Shown in pieces: positions 35,305 through 45,368 of a DNA stretch of 64,000 nucleotides. The stretch is from an uncultured Collinsella sp. GTDB lineage: Bacteria > Actinomycetota > Coriobacteriia > Coriobacteriales > Coriobacteriaceae. Each line of letters begins with the position of its first letter. Within the stretch, counting starts at the first letter, position 1. A program made the position numbers and the translations under genes. The notes under the pieces were generated by a model. That model saw nothing but the letters and a program-made list of their open reading frames with translations. It was not told where the DNA came from and ran no database searches. The stretch covers positions 1 to 64,000 of the forward strand of contig CATXJW010000002.1 of the NCBI GenBank assembly GCA_958370325.1, read 5' to 3'.

Positions 35305-36104
35305 TAGTATTTCCTCCACACCATGCGGTCAACGATGCCGGTGTAGGACTGGATGATACGGACGACCTTGGGGGCCACGTCGTCCTGGTAGTCCGGCACG
35401 GGGATTCCGTGGAGGCCATCCTCCGTGAGCGCAACCGCCGTGCGCACGGCGTTGAGCAGGCCCCGCTCGTCGATGCCCGCGAGGACGAAGCATCCCTTGT
35501 CAAGCGCCTCGGGGCGCTCGCTGCTCGTGCGGATGCAGACCGCCGGGAGCGGGCGGCCGACGCTCGCGAAGAAGCTCGACTCCTCGGGGAGGGTACCGGG
35601 GTCAGAGACGACGCGGTAAGCGCTGGACTGCAGCTTGTTGTAGTCGTGGAAGCCCATGGGCTCGTGGGTGCGCACCAGGGGATGCGCCTGGAAGCCCGAG
35701 GCCTCCAGGCGCTTGCGGAAGCGGGGGTGGCAGCTGTAGAGGATGGACTTTCCGTATTCCTCGGCGAGGGCGTTTATCGCGCCGAAGAGGGACGTGAAGT
35801 TCGCTTCGGTGTCAATGTTTTCCTCGCGGTGGGCGGAGAGCAGGAAGTAGCCTCCCGGCTCCAGGCCCTCGCGCTCCAGCACGTCACTCGCATCGATGGC
35901 CGCCAGGTTCGTGCGCAGCACCTCCGCCATGGGCGAGCCCGTCACGTAGGTGCGCTCCGTCACGCAGCCCGTCGCGAGCAGGTAGCGCCGCGCGTGATCG
36001 CTGTAGGCGAGTTCACGTCGCTGATGACGTCCACGATGCGGCGGCTCGTCTCCTCGGGCAGGCACTCGTCCTTGCAGCGGTTGCCCGCCTCCATGGGTTC
36101 CAGT
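35304..36104 (-). pseudogene. wecB: UDP-GlcNAc 2-epimerase (WecB) relic, 5'-truncated and frameshifted
   Basis: The C-terminal two thirds of WecB are intact: AYSDHARRYLLATG, LSAHREENIDTEANF, and the catalytic-site stretch VVSDPGTLPEESSFF. Upstream, another frame reads MEAGNRCKDECLPEETSRR then VISDVN, and the two join only if one base is restored near 36,012. The first ~100 residues, with the N-terminal Rossmann half, are missing. The enzyme makes UDP-ManNAc for surface polysaccharides, so this is debris of an earlier glycan locus. Confidence 0.85.
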
Positions 36105-36539
36105 ACTCATACGCCCTAGCTGGGCTCCTTGTTCGGAACGTGGTTCCGGAGCGAATTAGCACTCCAATGCCAGAGCGGCTGTGCCGGCCGCCCGTGAGCG
36201 ATACCGCTCTTTCGAAGAGACATCAAATGGAGCTTGAGCAGCCCTGTCGCCAACAGTGCCCTCAACTGAAAACGCGTGCAACAACCTCGATACCATGTGC
36301 TACGGTGTCTATGCGAGCTTAGTTAAGTGCGGCAGCTCGCAAAAACATTTCTACAGTGTTTGAGGAAATGCGCCGCACAGAGAGACATCGCGGCGAAACC
36401 GCATCACCGCGCGCCGTTCGGGAAGACGACCTGCAGCTGCCCGCCAGCCCAAGTCGGTAACAGGTCAGAGCCTAATGACAGCCAGGGCCAAATGCGGGCA
36501 CAGCCACTTCACCAAAGACGAACGGAGACCTGAAATCAG
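36105..36539. other. Intergenic accessory DNA
   Basis: 435 bases between the wecB relic and the divergent 261-aa gene. No coding segment, RNA gene or convincing promoter was seen. A short purine-rich GGAG lies 12 bases before the next start. Confidence 0.5.
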
Positions 36540-37325
36540 ATGATCGACCTGAGAGAGTACTATCTCGATAACATTTCAGAGAACGACTACTACTATCACT
36601 TTTTCTCACTTATCGAAGGCGTGAACAGAACTTACAACGTCTTCTACGGGAAGGATGAGACACAGGGATTCGAGTTCCTAGTCCACGACGAGATAGAAGC
36701 GATAGAGAAGTTCCGGCAGCTGTGTCAACCAGAAAACGAGCCGAATAGGAAAGAGGACAGGTGCTGGTTCTATGTCGTCGCCTACTATCTGAACGCACAC
36801 GGCTATATCATCGATCAATTCCCCGACATACTGCGCAGGCCCCCGAAAGAACCATCCAGTTTTACATACGGGACAATCAGGGACAGAGCCATATCGCTTG
36901 GGCTCGACGATGATGGCACGGTACGCTGGGCGACCCGCCGCGCGATGGTTGCCGACATGACCTTCGTGCGCAAGGCGTCCTCGGTGGCAATCGGCGATAA
37001 TCTGAACAAGAGGATCCAGCTCATCTCCGCAGGCAATTCGCGATTCGAGGAGATGGAGGACAACGAGAAGCTCAGGGAGATCGCGAACCTGATCGAGAAC
37101 CTGCTGAAAGAGAACGGGAAGTTCATACAACCTGACTACTCGAAGGCGACGCTTGGACTCGTCGACGACAATACGGTGAAGAGCTTCAGATACAAGATCC
37201 AGTGTTTCAGGCACTCGAGCAAGGAATCACTGGAAGAGAGAGCAAGGCTAACCGATGGACAAAAAAGGTTCCTGATCGACTTCGGCGTGACAATCTGCAA
37301 GGCAATTTACTCTCTCGTCGAATAG
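36540..37325 (+). CDS. Hypothetical protein in defence island
   Basis: 261 aa, not recognised. It is soluble, with an acidic aromatic N-terminus (ENDYYYHFFSLIEG), a central helical part (about 100-200, with EEMEDNEKLREIANLIENLL) and a short conserved-looking C-terminus. It is the only plus-strand gene between 17.6 and 42.6 kb. GC is intermediate. Its position among Abi and NTPase genes suggests a defence or mobile-element function, but no motif supports a specific one. Confidence 0.62.
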   Translation: MIDLREYYLDNISENDYYYHFFSLIEGVNRTYNVFYGKDETQGFEFLVHDEIEAIEKFRQLCQPENEPNRKEDRCWFYVVAYYLNAHGYIIDQFPDILRRPPKEPSSFTYGTIRDRAISLGLDDDGTVRWATRRAMVADMTFVRKASSVAIGDNLNKRIQLISAGNSRFEEMEDNEKLREIANLIENLLKENGKFIQPDYSKATLGLVDDNTVKSFRYKIQCFRHSSKESLEERARLTDGQKRFLIDFGVTICKAIYSLVE

Positions 37326-37601
37326 TGCCATTCGCGCCGCCTCTCCCGTTGTCAACGATAGCCGCAGCTCTTGTTTCCATGCGAATTAACAAAACGAAGA
37401 CGAAATAATCAACCGAAGATGAGGAAAGTCATGTTCGCTTAAAAGCGGCTTAGAATTTCGCCATCATGTGTATTAGCCGATTTAGGCCACGCGTATTGGG
37501 CTAATAAACCATTCGACCAATTAAGTTAATTGCTTTGTCACTGGCATGCGAGCAGTTTAATCAAGACGACAAGAGCGCGCTCAAATTGTTGCCTGCAGCA
37601 G

Positions 37602-38306
37602 CTAGCCAAGTATAGATACCATCCTGTTTCCAAATTCGGTCCTACGATAAACCCTTTCTTCTTTCTCGATATCGCCGGGATCGTCGAAGGTGAGCGTCTC
37701 GTCTACTACGTCCCACTGCTGCCGATGGATATCCTCAATCAGCAATCCAAGTCCGGTTAATCGAAGCAGAACTTCTGTATCTTTGCCTCTGAGCGTCTGA
37801 AAAGTTTCCTTTTCTCGAAGCATCTCGTAGTCTCCAGGTAGAAATCTGTCCAGCGTCTCTGCGAACAAACGAAGATCGCCCCAGCTAATTTCTTTATCTA
37901 GATAGGCCTCATAAATCTTTGCTAGTCGCCGCGCTTTGTCCTCCTCAATGTATCTTTCGAGCAGGATAAGCAGGTACTCAATATCGCGCTTCCTATTTGA
38001 CTCTTCAAAGTATTGCTTGTACTTTTTCCTCGAGCCATTTTCAAAAGAGTCGCGGTTGAACTCATCGAGGAAACACGCATACTTCTTCAGTAGGTGCGTA
38101 TTGTGGATATTGTTTCCGATTTTATAGATGCTCACTGCGCTTGAGATGACGGGAATGTCCTTCAAGAACTCGTTTTGGAGAATTTCGTCCAGACCAACCT
38201 CTGCGACATTCGAAATAAGTTCGAGAGAGTCGCTGCAAATAGTTGGCCTTGCGTCGTCTTGCAAGCGCGTTAGAACGGCCTTAGTTGATTCCCCCGTGTT
38301 TGCCAT
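37602..38306 (-). CDS. Hypothetical helical protein downstream of the STAND-like NTPase
   Basis: 234 aa, not recognised. It is mainly alpha-helical and charged (RKKYKQYFEESNRKRDIEYLL). A hydrophobic stretch near residue 50 (FLKDIPVISSAVSIYKIG) is seen in some phage-associated helical proteins. The C-terminus is RRTEFGNRMVSIL. ATG 38,306 is chosen because AAAGG lies eight bases upstream; a start five codons earlier would swallow it. It lies downstream of the split NTPase gene in the same orientation, separated by a hairpin. Confidence 0.6.
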   Translation of the reverse strand: MANTGESTKAVLTRLQDDARPTICSDSLELISNVAEVGLDEILQNEFLKDIPVISSAVSIYKIGNNIHNTHLLKKYACFLDEFNRDSFENGSRKKYKQYFEESNRKRDIEYLLILLERYIEEDKARRLAKIYEAYLDKEISWGDLRLFAETLDRFLPGDYEMLREKETFQTLRGKDTEVLLRLTGLGLLIEDIHRQQWDVVDETLTFDDPGDIEKEERVYRRTEFGNRMVSILG

Positions 38307-38474
38307 AAGATTACCTTTCATAATAATTTGCCAGTTTTAGCATGCGTTTGTACCGCCGCTTTCTACCCAGTTCACCTATATTGCCTAGTTCGCAGTCATC
38401 CGAACATGGCGGCTCACTGCGACATGCTGCGGAACGTTGGTGGGACAGCGCTGGGACAAAAATCGAAACACAAG

Positions 38475-38499
38475 CGAAACTCGGACAGGTTGAGTTTCG
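38475..38499 (-). terminator. Hairpin after the STAND-like NTPase gene
   Basis: Perfect 8-bp arms CGAAACTC / GAGTTTCG with a 9-nt loop. On the minus strand a T-rich segment including a T5 run follows shortly after. Confidence 0.5.
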
Positions 38500-38579
38500 A
38501 TATCTATCCCAATGGTAAACGGGGTATGGTTTAGGCCGAAGCGCCTGAGACTTGTCCTAATTCTAGGTGTCAAAGTCGA

Positions 38580-41500
38580 TTACTGCCTGTCGTGGAATAG
38601 CCCCCACTTTTCGTCTTCGATGTCTCCTTCAATTGATGACTTCACTTTTGACAGCCATTCTCTGTGTTTTAAATATGCAACACCTGCGGGCAGCCGAGCA
38701 GCAATCGAGTCAATCGCCTCAATCTCCTTGAGCTTTGCTGGAATAAAGCCTTTTTCAGGGGACCCGCTCATTGAAGATCGACGGAGATCCAAATGGTTGA
38801 TCGATATCCCGTCTTTATCGAGCGTCAGAATGAGGGTGATAGCCCTAACCCTCGCCTCGTCATTGCAATCGGACAAGGCCCAGCTTATTCTATCGAGACT
38901 ATTTGCGTCGGCGATCCTTTCGCGGATGGTATATTCCAGGCGCTCCCAAAAAATATCGCTCGAGAGCGCATTTGCATCATGAACGGGAAACAAAAAGGCT
39001 ATTTCATACCTGCCGAGTGGTTTGCTCAGCGCTTCATCGATCATTGCTTTCAGCAGATTCCAAGCGTGATCGTCCTGGACGGTCCAAAACGAGCTGATTC
39101 TTCGCAGGAGATCGTGCCTTTGTCGGTAGTCGAGGTTGGCAGCGTATTCCAAAAAACGGTCAATCATTGAACTGTCAAGGCGTAAAAGGCAGCGTAGGAA
39201 AGCGAGGTTATAGTCGAAAGAAGGGCGTCCTTCAAGTGCGAGAAAATACAGGTTGACAGCCGGTGAGGGATTGGATCCGAAGTACGAATCTAGAGCGGAG
39301 ACGCGCTTTTCGTCTCCGCAGTTGCCGAAAAACCGCCAAACCTCATCATTGTGTGTATGTTCGGAAAACCTAAAAGCATATTTGAGCATATAGCCAGGAT
39401 GCTTTGGCTCGACTATCTCCAAATCTTCCAAGCAGAGATGCGTTCTGCCGTCATCGAGTCTTGCGAGGATCTCGTCGAGCTCCTCCTTGTCGGGCCCGCT
39501 CTTTATTGCTAGCAAATCAAGATAGTCAAACAGGGCCGGATGGTCACTCACGTCGAGCACCGCGCCCAGCTCGTTTCTAAGGACCCTCCTGCCGATGGCT
39601 TCAGCAAGGTAATCAAGTGCTTCATACGGAACGGGGATCGTCGAGGGCAACGATGCGATATTGCGTGCGATTATGCTTGAAGCGGTATCTGGGGTCCTTT
39701 TGGCAATTTCCAGAAGGACTTTTCCGATAGCCCTGCCCGACTCCCACTCTTTACCGGAAATCTCATAATCTTCGGCCAGCTTTCCCAGGGCTTCGGTCAG
39801 TCGTTCTAGCGGTAACTCTTCCGCGGATATTCTAGGTTCTTTCTCTTCGAGAGACCAAGAGTTCTCCAAGCCAAGCGCGTCGAATGTGCTCTGGCGGAAC
39901 CCATCGAGGCTCAGAGGGGAGTTCTGCGCGCATGTTTCGTAAATCTGGTTGATGCTTAAGCCGCATGAAAGATCGGTTGTCGAGTCTTCGCTTATATATT
40001 TGGGGAATAGCTCTTCGATCCTCGAGAGCACCGAATGCATGTTTTCTGCGTGCTCCGCTTCAGGTTCTTTGCCATAGAACGAGAAGTGCTGCCGAAAGGT
40101 GGATTTAACTTGCCTGCTGAATTCGGTTTCGACTAGAACGGAGAGCGCCCGGAAGCAATGGGCGTGGAGCTCGGCCAACTCTGATGTGAAACTGAAGGTC
40201 AGGGTGTTGTATGTGTACGTTATGCCATTTTGCCAAACGCGCTGGGCCCTTGAAGAGAGGTATGAACTCGTCAAGACGATCAGACATGCTGCAACATTAC
40301 GGGAATGCGATTGTTGATATTTTTGAGCGAGGGCATCGAGTTTGCTGTTTTCCAAATCGAATCCCGTACGATCGAGATCATAAGCGAAAGCACCGTCTGG
40401 TCCGCATGCCCAGTTGTACTCGGCCGCTCGCTCGGTGCCTCTTTCTACACACGTCACGAACAACTCTAAGGCTGTTTGCGAATACTCGCTCGAGCTCATC
40501 AGGGATACGGAAATATGCAGGGGCATAGATCCGTCGGATGTCGAATTCATGCCGAGAATATCTTCCGATACGTCAGCGCAAGCAGCGCTTTCGATGCGGT
40601 TTGAGGCAAAGGCGAGCGCCTGTATGGGAAGGAGTTGATTGAATGTGATTATGAACTGATCGGCAATTCGCGCATCCCGATTCTTAATTTCATCCCAAGC
40701 TTTCCCGCATTCCCTTCGAAGGTAGTCGTACACGCTCGCACTTCCGCACACTTCAGCCATTGACTTGGCGGCTTTGAGATACGGCGCGTTCGGCATTTCT
40801 GCGGTATGCAGAATGAAATCCGCAAAACTGCCGTTCCCTTCTTTTGCGAAGTGGCGGCATATCAAGAAGTCACGAAGATTCTGCTCTTCCATTCTTATGG
40901 CTAGCACGCCACCAGCGGAGGTAAGGATCGTGACGATTTCCTGGTCGTTCAATCTGGATGCAAAATCCCGAATCTCGGCATCGTCGTACTCCAGGCCCAA
41001 GAGTTCCTCGTAACAAGGGTCTCCTTCAATAAGATCGCAGCAATCGTAGATTGCAAGGACCTCTACGAGACGCTGCTCCCTGCTGGAGTACCCAGCTAAG
41101 TCGGAATTCATATAGATGTTCAGAAGATCGTATGGCTCTTGGATGGCTTCGAAATTGCCGTCTGCTATGGGGCTTGCTGCCATGATAGCCAAGCGCAGGT
41201 TTCCGTTTGCGATTGCCGATACTCTCTCCCTCAGTGCTAGGTTTTTTATGTTGTATTCGGTCTCGAGTATCGCTTCAATGTTTTCCGCGGTTAGAGGCTC
41301 CAGCTCTATTTCTTTGAAATTTAGATAGCTGCCGATTTTCGCGGTCAACTCGCTTCGGTGCACCTTCCTGCAGGTGAGGACAATCTTTAGCTTTTTGTTT
41401 TCCAAGCAGATTCCCAGCAAGTGCTCAAGTGACAGGTTGCCGTTTGCATCATCGACCAGAAGGATAATGTTTTCCGACTCCGACAAAATCAGCTCAATAT

Positions 41501-41612
41501 CATCGTCGAGATGCGACGAATACCTAGAGTCCAAGATCAGAAGATCCCAGTGATGCCGATTGCTGAATGAGAGGCATGCGTCGAGGGCGATTTTGGTTTT
41601 CCCCGATCCAGA
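38580..41612 (-). pseudogene. STAND-like NTPase, C-terminal part after an in-frame amber codon
   Basis: About 1,010 aa in the same frame as the upstream nuclease-like part; the first internal ATG is at 41,534. It begins with the rest of the P-loop (SGSGKTKIAL). Walker B follows (ENIILLVDDAN), then a sensor-like VLTCRKVHR, a winged-helix-like region, and a long helical C-terminal region (TPR-like) typical of STAND sensors such as Avs. Without the P-loop start it is probably inactive unless the amber is read through or this strain carries a fresh mutation. There are no other disruptions over 1,000 codons, so inactivation is recent. AT-rich, likely transferred. Confidence 0.75.
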
Positions 41613-42236
41613 CTACCCCTGAATCACTACTGCCCTACTTTGCTCTATCGATTCGATGATGCCTGAAAACTCGGAATCCCTGTGCATGAGGGGCTTCGAC
41701 AGGTCGGTTGTGAAACGGCCGTTCAGGCTTCGCTCGATGAAGCGGTCTGGGGCGATGAATGACCCCTTTCCGAGCGGAATGCCCAAAACCGTATGCGCTA
41801 GCGCAGGGAATTTTCTATCAAGGTCGCTCGCAATTGTCTCTGGCCCGATTATTTCTATCCGTGGATCGATGGCGCGGACTTCCTCGAGTACCAGAGGTGA
41901 AAGGCGAAAGTATGTGTGGCACAGGATGATTCGATCTATGAGTTGCGGATCGATGCCGGTTTTGCTCCTGTCGAGGCAGTCTATAGCATCATTTAGCAGC
42001 TTATTGCGGATGTCGGATTTAGAGGTTGTGTATGCCGCGAAGATGTAGTGTCCATTCTCTCCTACGGAGTACATATCTGGCACTCCGGTCGTAGTTTTAT
42101 CCGTGCCGCATTGGGATCCCAATTCAATGATGTTGTTAAGCGAATATCTCCTATATAGATACTGATTTGCTAGTGTTTGAAAACGCCCGCCTTCGATCTG
42201 CCTTAGCTCTTCTTGGATCTGATTTATATGGGACAT
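41613..42236 (-). pseudogene. Restriction-endonuclease-like N-terminus of a STAND-like NTPase
   Basis: 207 aa ending at TAG (41,613-41,615), exactly where the Walker A Gly-x-x-Gly-x-Gly-Lys-Thr should continue. Codon 208 is the stop and S-G-S-G-K-T follows. The N-terminal domain looks like a PD-(D/E)xK nuclease: GGRFQTLANQYLYRR, then TDKTTTGVPDMYSVGENG, and the core strand YIFAAYTTSK with the D-x(n)-x-K pattern. A linker (SRAVVIQG) leads into the P-loop. As one gene it would be 1,217 residues, with nuclease effector, NTPase switch and helical sensor in order. Confidence 0.75.
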
Positions 42237-42669
42237 TTTGCTCCTCGCGGTAAATTCGCCTTTTGATTTCTCTTTTCTTACTCTAGTCCACCTAGCTCAG
42301 CAAGTCTTGCACGCTCGAGGGCCGAGTCGAAGACGTCCTCGAAGTCGAGCCCCGCCGCATAGGGAGATCCGGCGACAATGACTGGGATAAAAAACTCTAA
42401 TCAAGGCCAGAATCTTTAATAGCATGCTGTTTTACCACAGACGGCAGAATCTGGCTTGAACAGTTAATTATAGCCCCCGACAGAAAGAGCGGTGCTTCCT
42501 CGCTATCGTCTCCGCGCTCGAGAAGCAGAATCGCAAGGCAACCGAGGTGGTCGAGGAGTGCGGTGGGTTGTTACCGTCAATGGGAATTCGGTCAACGCCA
42601 ACCATCAATCATGCCGTATTATTCAGAGTTAGAATTTTCGCCCCACGATACTAAGCCGGTGACCATCCA
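42237..42669. other. Decayed intergenic segment with possible coding relics
   Basis: 433 bases without an intact gene. On the minus strand 42,285-42,380 reads as a plausible C-terminal fragment (AGLDFEDVFDSALERARLAE). On the plus strand near 42,505-42,570 a short frame (AIVSALEKQNRKATEVVEEC) also looks coding-like. Both are too short to identify. Confidence 0.35.
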
Positions 42670-43242
42670 ATGATATTTGGCATCGATATAGACACCGCCA
42701 ATCTGATTGTCCAAGCATTCATCGGAGCCGCTACCTTGGGGACCTTGATTGCCGCATTCTGTCAAAACAACCAGACCAAAAGAAACAGGGAGGACGATAT
42801 CAAGCGGCATCAGCCATCCCGCATATCGGCATGGTACGAAGAAGGTCGAAACCGAATCGATCAGCCCGATGACAACCGATTCTTCTGGCAGTTCGTCGTG
42901 CTTCGAAACGAAAGCGAGTCCCCCGTCTACGACGCAATCGTCACCTGCGTCGGGATTAGCGGAGCCGGCCCTTCTTTCAAAGGAGAGGACAACGGTCCCG
43001 CTTTTCCCGACCGCGTCTGCGTCGGCACGCTTCCTCCTGGAGCATGGTACATATGGCTCCCAACGGGAGGGCACGGAATGGGAGTGCGCACGGCGCCCGA
43101 AACGGCTTTCGTCGACGCGAATGGGATTCCATGGGTTCGGCGAGGCAACGGAAGGCTCGAGGAGATCTCTATGGAGCCGACCTCGTTCTACAGGCTGCCC
43201 CTCCCCTTGTCCTGGCACGGATGCAAGAAGCTGACCGAGTAG
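42670..43242 (+). CDS. Membrane-anchored hypothetical protein
   Basis: 190 aa with one N-terminal hydrophobic segment (NLIVQAFIGAATLGTLIAAF), a basic/polar linker (NNQTKRNREDDIKRH) and a soluble beta-rich domain (residues 70-190) with aromatic motifs (FFWQFVVLRNES, GAWYIWLPTGG). This topology is common in single-pass small proteins near phage or defence loci. Its family is not recognised. Its last 55 bp overlap the convergent 117-aa gene. No strong SD is visible before the ATG. Confidence 0.6.
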   Translation: MIFGIDIDTANLIVQAFIGAATLGTLIAAFCQNNQTKRNREDDIKRHQPSRISAWYEEGRNRIDQPDDNRFFWQFVVLRNESESPVYDAIVTCVGISGAGPSFKGEDNGPAFPDRVCVGTLPPGAWYIWLPTGGHGMGVRTAPETAFVDANGIPWVRRGNGRLEEISMEPTSFYRLPLPLSWHGCKKLTE

Positions 43243-43541
43243 AAGTCGTCGACGCCGTACGCGTAGCCCTCGAAGGGCGCCTCGTCCAGGCCGCGCCAGC
43301 CGGCGGCGGCGCGATAGTCCGCGATCTCGTCGGCAAGGGCCCTCGCCATAAGCACGACGTGCTCGACCGCAAACCCGTTATTCGACTTCTCTGGGTGCTT
43401 CTTGACGTGGTCGCTGGAAAAGTAGCCCAACGAGATTTCGCTCACGGGTCCGTCGCCGTTGGCGAACGCGGCCACATTGACCGTCTTGCGCCTGAAGAGG
43501 GTATCGAGTGCCTTGGTGAGGGGCTCGGCGGTGGACAGCAT
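43188..43541 (-). CDS. Small hypothetical protein convergent with the 190-aa gene
   Basis: 117 aa with a GGGAGG SD eight bases before the ATG, which supports translation. Motifs are ALDTLFRRKTVNVAAFANGDG and SNNGFAVEHVVLMARALADEI; no family was recognised. Its 3' end overlaps the tail of the opposite gene by 55 bp, so the two transcripts are antisense at their ends. Confidence 0.55.
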   Translation of the reverse strand: MLSTAEPLTKALDTLFRRKTVNVAAFANGDGPVSEISLGYFSSDHVKKHPEKSNNGFAVEHVVLMARALADEIADYRAAAGWRGLDEAPFEGYAYGVDDFYSVSFLHPCQDKGRGSL

Positions 43542-43699
43542 GGCGGGGCCTCCCTACGTACGAGGGAGATTGAATTGAGGGTTTGATGCTACTGTCCGCT
43601 ACTGCCCGCGGCACTCAGCAAGCCAGCCGAATGCCGCGGTCTCCCGAGACTAGCGGAGCCGCCCTTATTGCTAACACTGCCAAAGCAAGCCCCACTTCG

Positions 43700-44216
43700 T
43701 CAGTAACTTGGACGGGTGTCCCAGCAGCAGCGCGTGGCACCTAGAAGCGCTGTTCCCAGCAGGAATAGCGCTAAGGAGGCGGCGATCCAGTTGCTGTCGG
43801 CGGTCTTGGGGAGCGTGGCGGCGGCGCTAGCAGTCTTGGCCCTGGATGGCGTGGACGCCGTGGTCTTGGTAACTGTCGTCTTGCTTGTCGTGGTCGTCTT
43901 GGGCGTCGCAGTCGCGGGCCTAGGGACGGGATCCGTCGCGGACCCGGCGCCGGGCCGCTCAACGGTTGGGCCGGCGCCACCGGCCGGCTCGCCCGCGCCA
44001 CCGGGCACCTCGCGCCCGTCGGCCTCCCCCGCCGGCGCCGCGGCGCCCTCGGACTCGATCACCACATGCGGCGCCATGGCCCCTGGGGCATCCACCACCC
44101 CGCCGGCGCCGAAGGCCCCGCCCACTGGCGTCACAAATCGCGCGGACATAAGCGACCCGCCCGTGCATGCGACGCCGCCATCGGCACCGGCCGCATCGAG
44201 CCGCGAGGCGTCGACG
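43700..44216 (-). pseudogene. Truncated duplicate of the LPXTG-like adhesin (C-terminal part)
   Basis: About 170 codons nearly identical in order to the C-terminal half of the intact copy at 45,369-46,481. Shared pieces are LSVDAS, DGGVACT, ARFVTP, GGAFGAGGVVD, AMAPHVVIE, a Pro/Ala/Thr-rich stalk, LPKTADSNW and a hydrophobic tail. The signal peptide and N-terminal half are absent. It ends in a different C-terminus (ATRCCWDTRPSY). A fused upstream frame reaches an ATG at 44,263, but that part is antisense to an AbiEii relic. Confidence 0.75.
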
Positions 44217-44240
44217 GACAGCCCGCGCCCGGCCGGGCCG

Positions 44241-44433
44241 ACGCGCTTCGATCGCGCCGCCAAGAAGGCGATACGGGAGTCGGGTCGGGTGGCCGGTAAC
44301 GCCTATCGTTAGATGCTGCGCGACCGGTTCCTCTGCCGCGTGTTCGCCGGCGTCGGGGAGCGGTTCGTGCTCAAAGGCGGCAGCGGCCCTCTGGCCCGCA
44401 TACCCGACGCGAGAAAGACGCGCGACCTTTTGA
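44241..44433 (+). pseudogene. AbiEii/AbiGii-type nucleotidyltransferase toxin relic
   Basis: A plus-strand frame reads TRFDRAAKKAIRESG, then AYR, a TAG stop at 44,310, then MLRDRFLCRVFAG and ERFVLKGGSG with LARIPDARKTRDL. The FVLKGG...R-x-TRDL pattern is the nucleotide-binding start of AbiEii proteins. The C-terminal ~200 residues are gone and the next 20 bp run into the abi gene's end. It is a relic of a toxin-antitoxin or phage-defence locus. Confidence 0.65.
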
Positions 44434-44452
44434 CCAGGGAGCAAATTGCGAT

Positions 44453-45133
44453 TCACTTGTCGTCTTCCGGTCTAGGAACACCGAGGTCAGAGTTGTAGAG
44501 CACCTCGCCCAGCCTTTGGCTCTCGGCGGCGTAGCCCCCGACAAGGGACGCGAGCTCGGACTTGAAGGAGCTGATCGTCTCGGAGTCGAGGATGAGAGCC
44601 AGCTTGGCCACCATTGTCGAGAAGTCCTCGTCCCTCACGGGCCCGACCCTGGCGCACCAAAGCCGCTCGTCGCGGGCGCAGATGTTGCGGAAGTCCACGA
44701 GGGTGCGCAGGGCGATGAGCCCGGCCAGGTCCTCGTCGTAATGGCTCGGCCCCACCATGTAGTCCTTGGCATCGGTGTAGTTGGCGATTTTCAGGTAGGC
44801 ATCGAGCTCCCGATAGGCCTCCAAAAAGGTGTAGGCGGCGACCGAGCGCACGCGGGCCTCCGCCTTGAGGAGGTACTTGAAGGTAAGGTTGCGCAGGTCG
44901 CGGTCGAAGAGGAAAAGGCCGTAGAGGTCTCCGAATCCCGTTCCCTCGGCGTAGACGTCGTGACCCGCCTCGGCGCTGGCCTCCTTGTCGAGGAACGGCT
45001 CCTTGTACCCGTTGACAACGCAATAGTAGTCCTCGCCGAGGAGGGCGTAGGCGGCGTACTCCGGCATGGAGAGCCCCCTGGACTCGAGGATGGCCACCTG
45101 CTCTTCGAGGGTCTTGAACGGCTTGCGGGCCAT
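44453..45133 (-). CDS. Abi_2-family abortive infection protein (AbiD/AbiF-like)
   Basis: 226 aa. Family features in order are KTLEEQVAILESRGLSM, VVNGYKEPFLD, GTGFGDLYGLFLFDRDLRNLTF, KAEARVRSVAAYTFLEAY, and ALRTLVDFRNICARDERLW near the C-terminus. These proteins contribute to phage abortive infection. ATG 45,133 has GAGGAG six bases upstream; a 28-codon longer frame lacks this. It lies between two direct copies of an adhesin 3' segment. Confidence 0.85.
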   Translation of the reverse strand: MARKPFKTLEEQVAILESRGLSMPEYAAYALLGEDYYCVVNGYKEPFLDKEASAEAGHDVYAEGTGFGDLYGLFLFDRDLRNLTFKYLLKAEARVRSVAAYTFLEAYRELDAYLKIANYTDAKDYMVGPSHYDEDLAGLIALRTLVDFRNICARDERLWCARVGPVRDEDFSTMVAKLALILDSETISSFKSELASLVGGYAAESQRLGEVLYNSDLGVPRPEDDK

Positions 45134-45368
45134 GCCGGCTCCTCTCTGAAATGAGAGAAGGCCGCCCGCCTCGTGGCGAACGACCTTCCTCAGTCTTGGG
45201 CTCCGTAGAGTACCCAAGCCGTATCAGTGTATTCGTGCAAGTACCACATGCTCGGCCGTCCGTCAAGCTTGCCGGGGCTTTCTCGCCTTTCTTGTGCGCC
45301 GCGTGCGCCCCTACTTTGCGGCATACACGTCGCAATTGCCCCTACCTAGAAAGTGCATGGCAGCTCGG

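Noticed and set aside
41613..41615. TAG as a recoded amino acid (pyrrolysine)
   Set aside because: No pyl genes or downstream element in the window and an ordinary residue is expected at this P-loop position.
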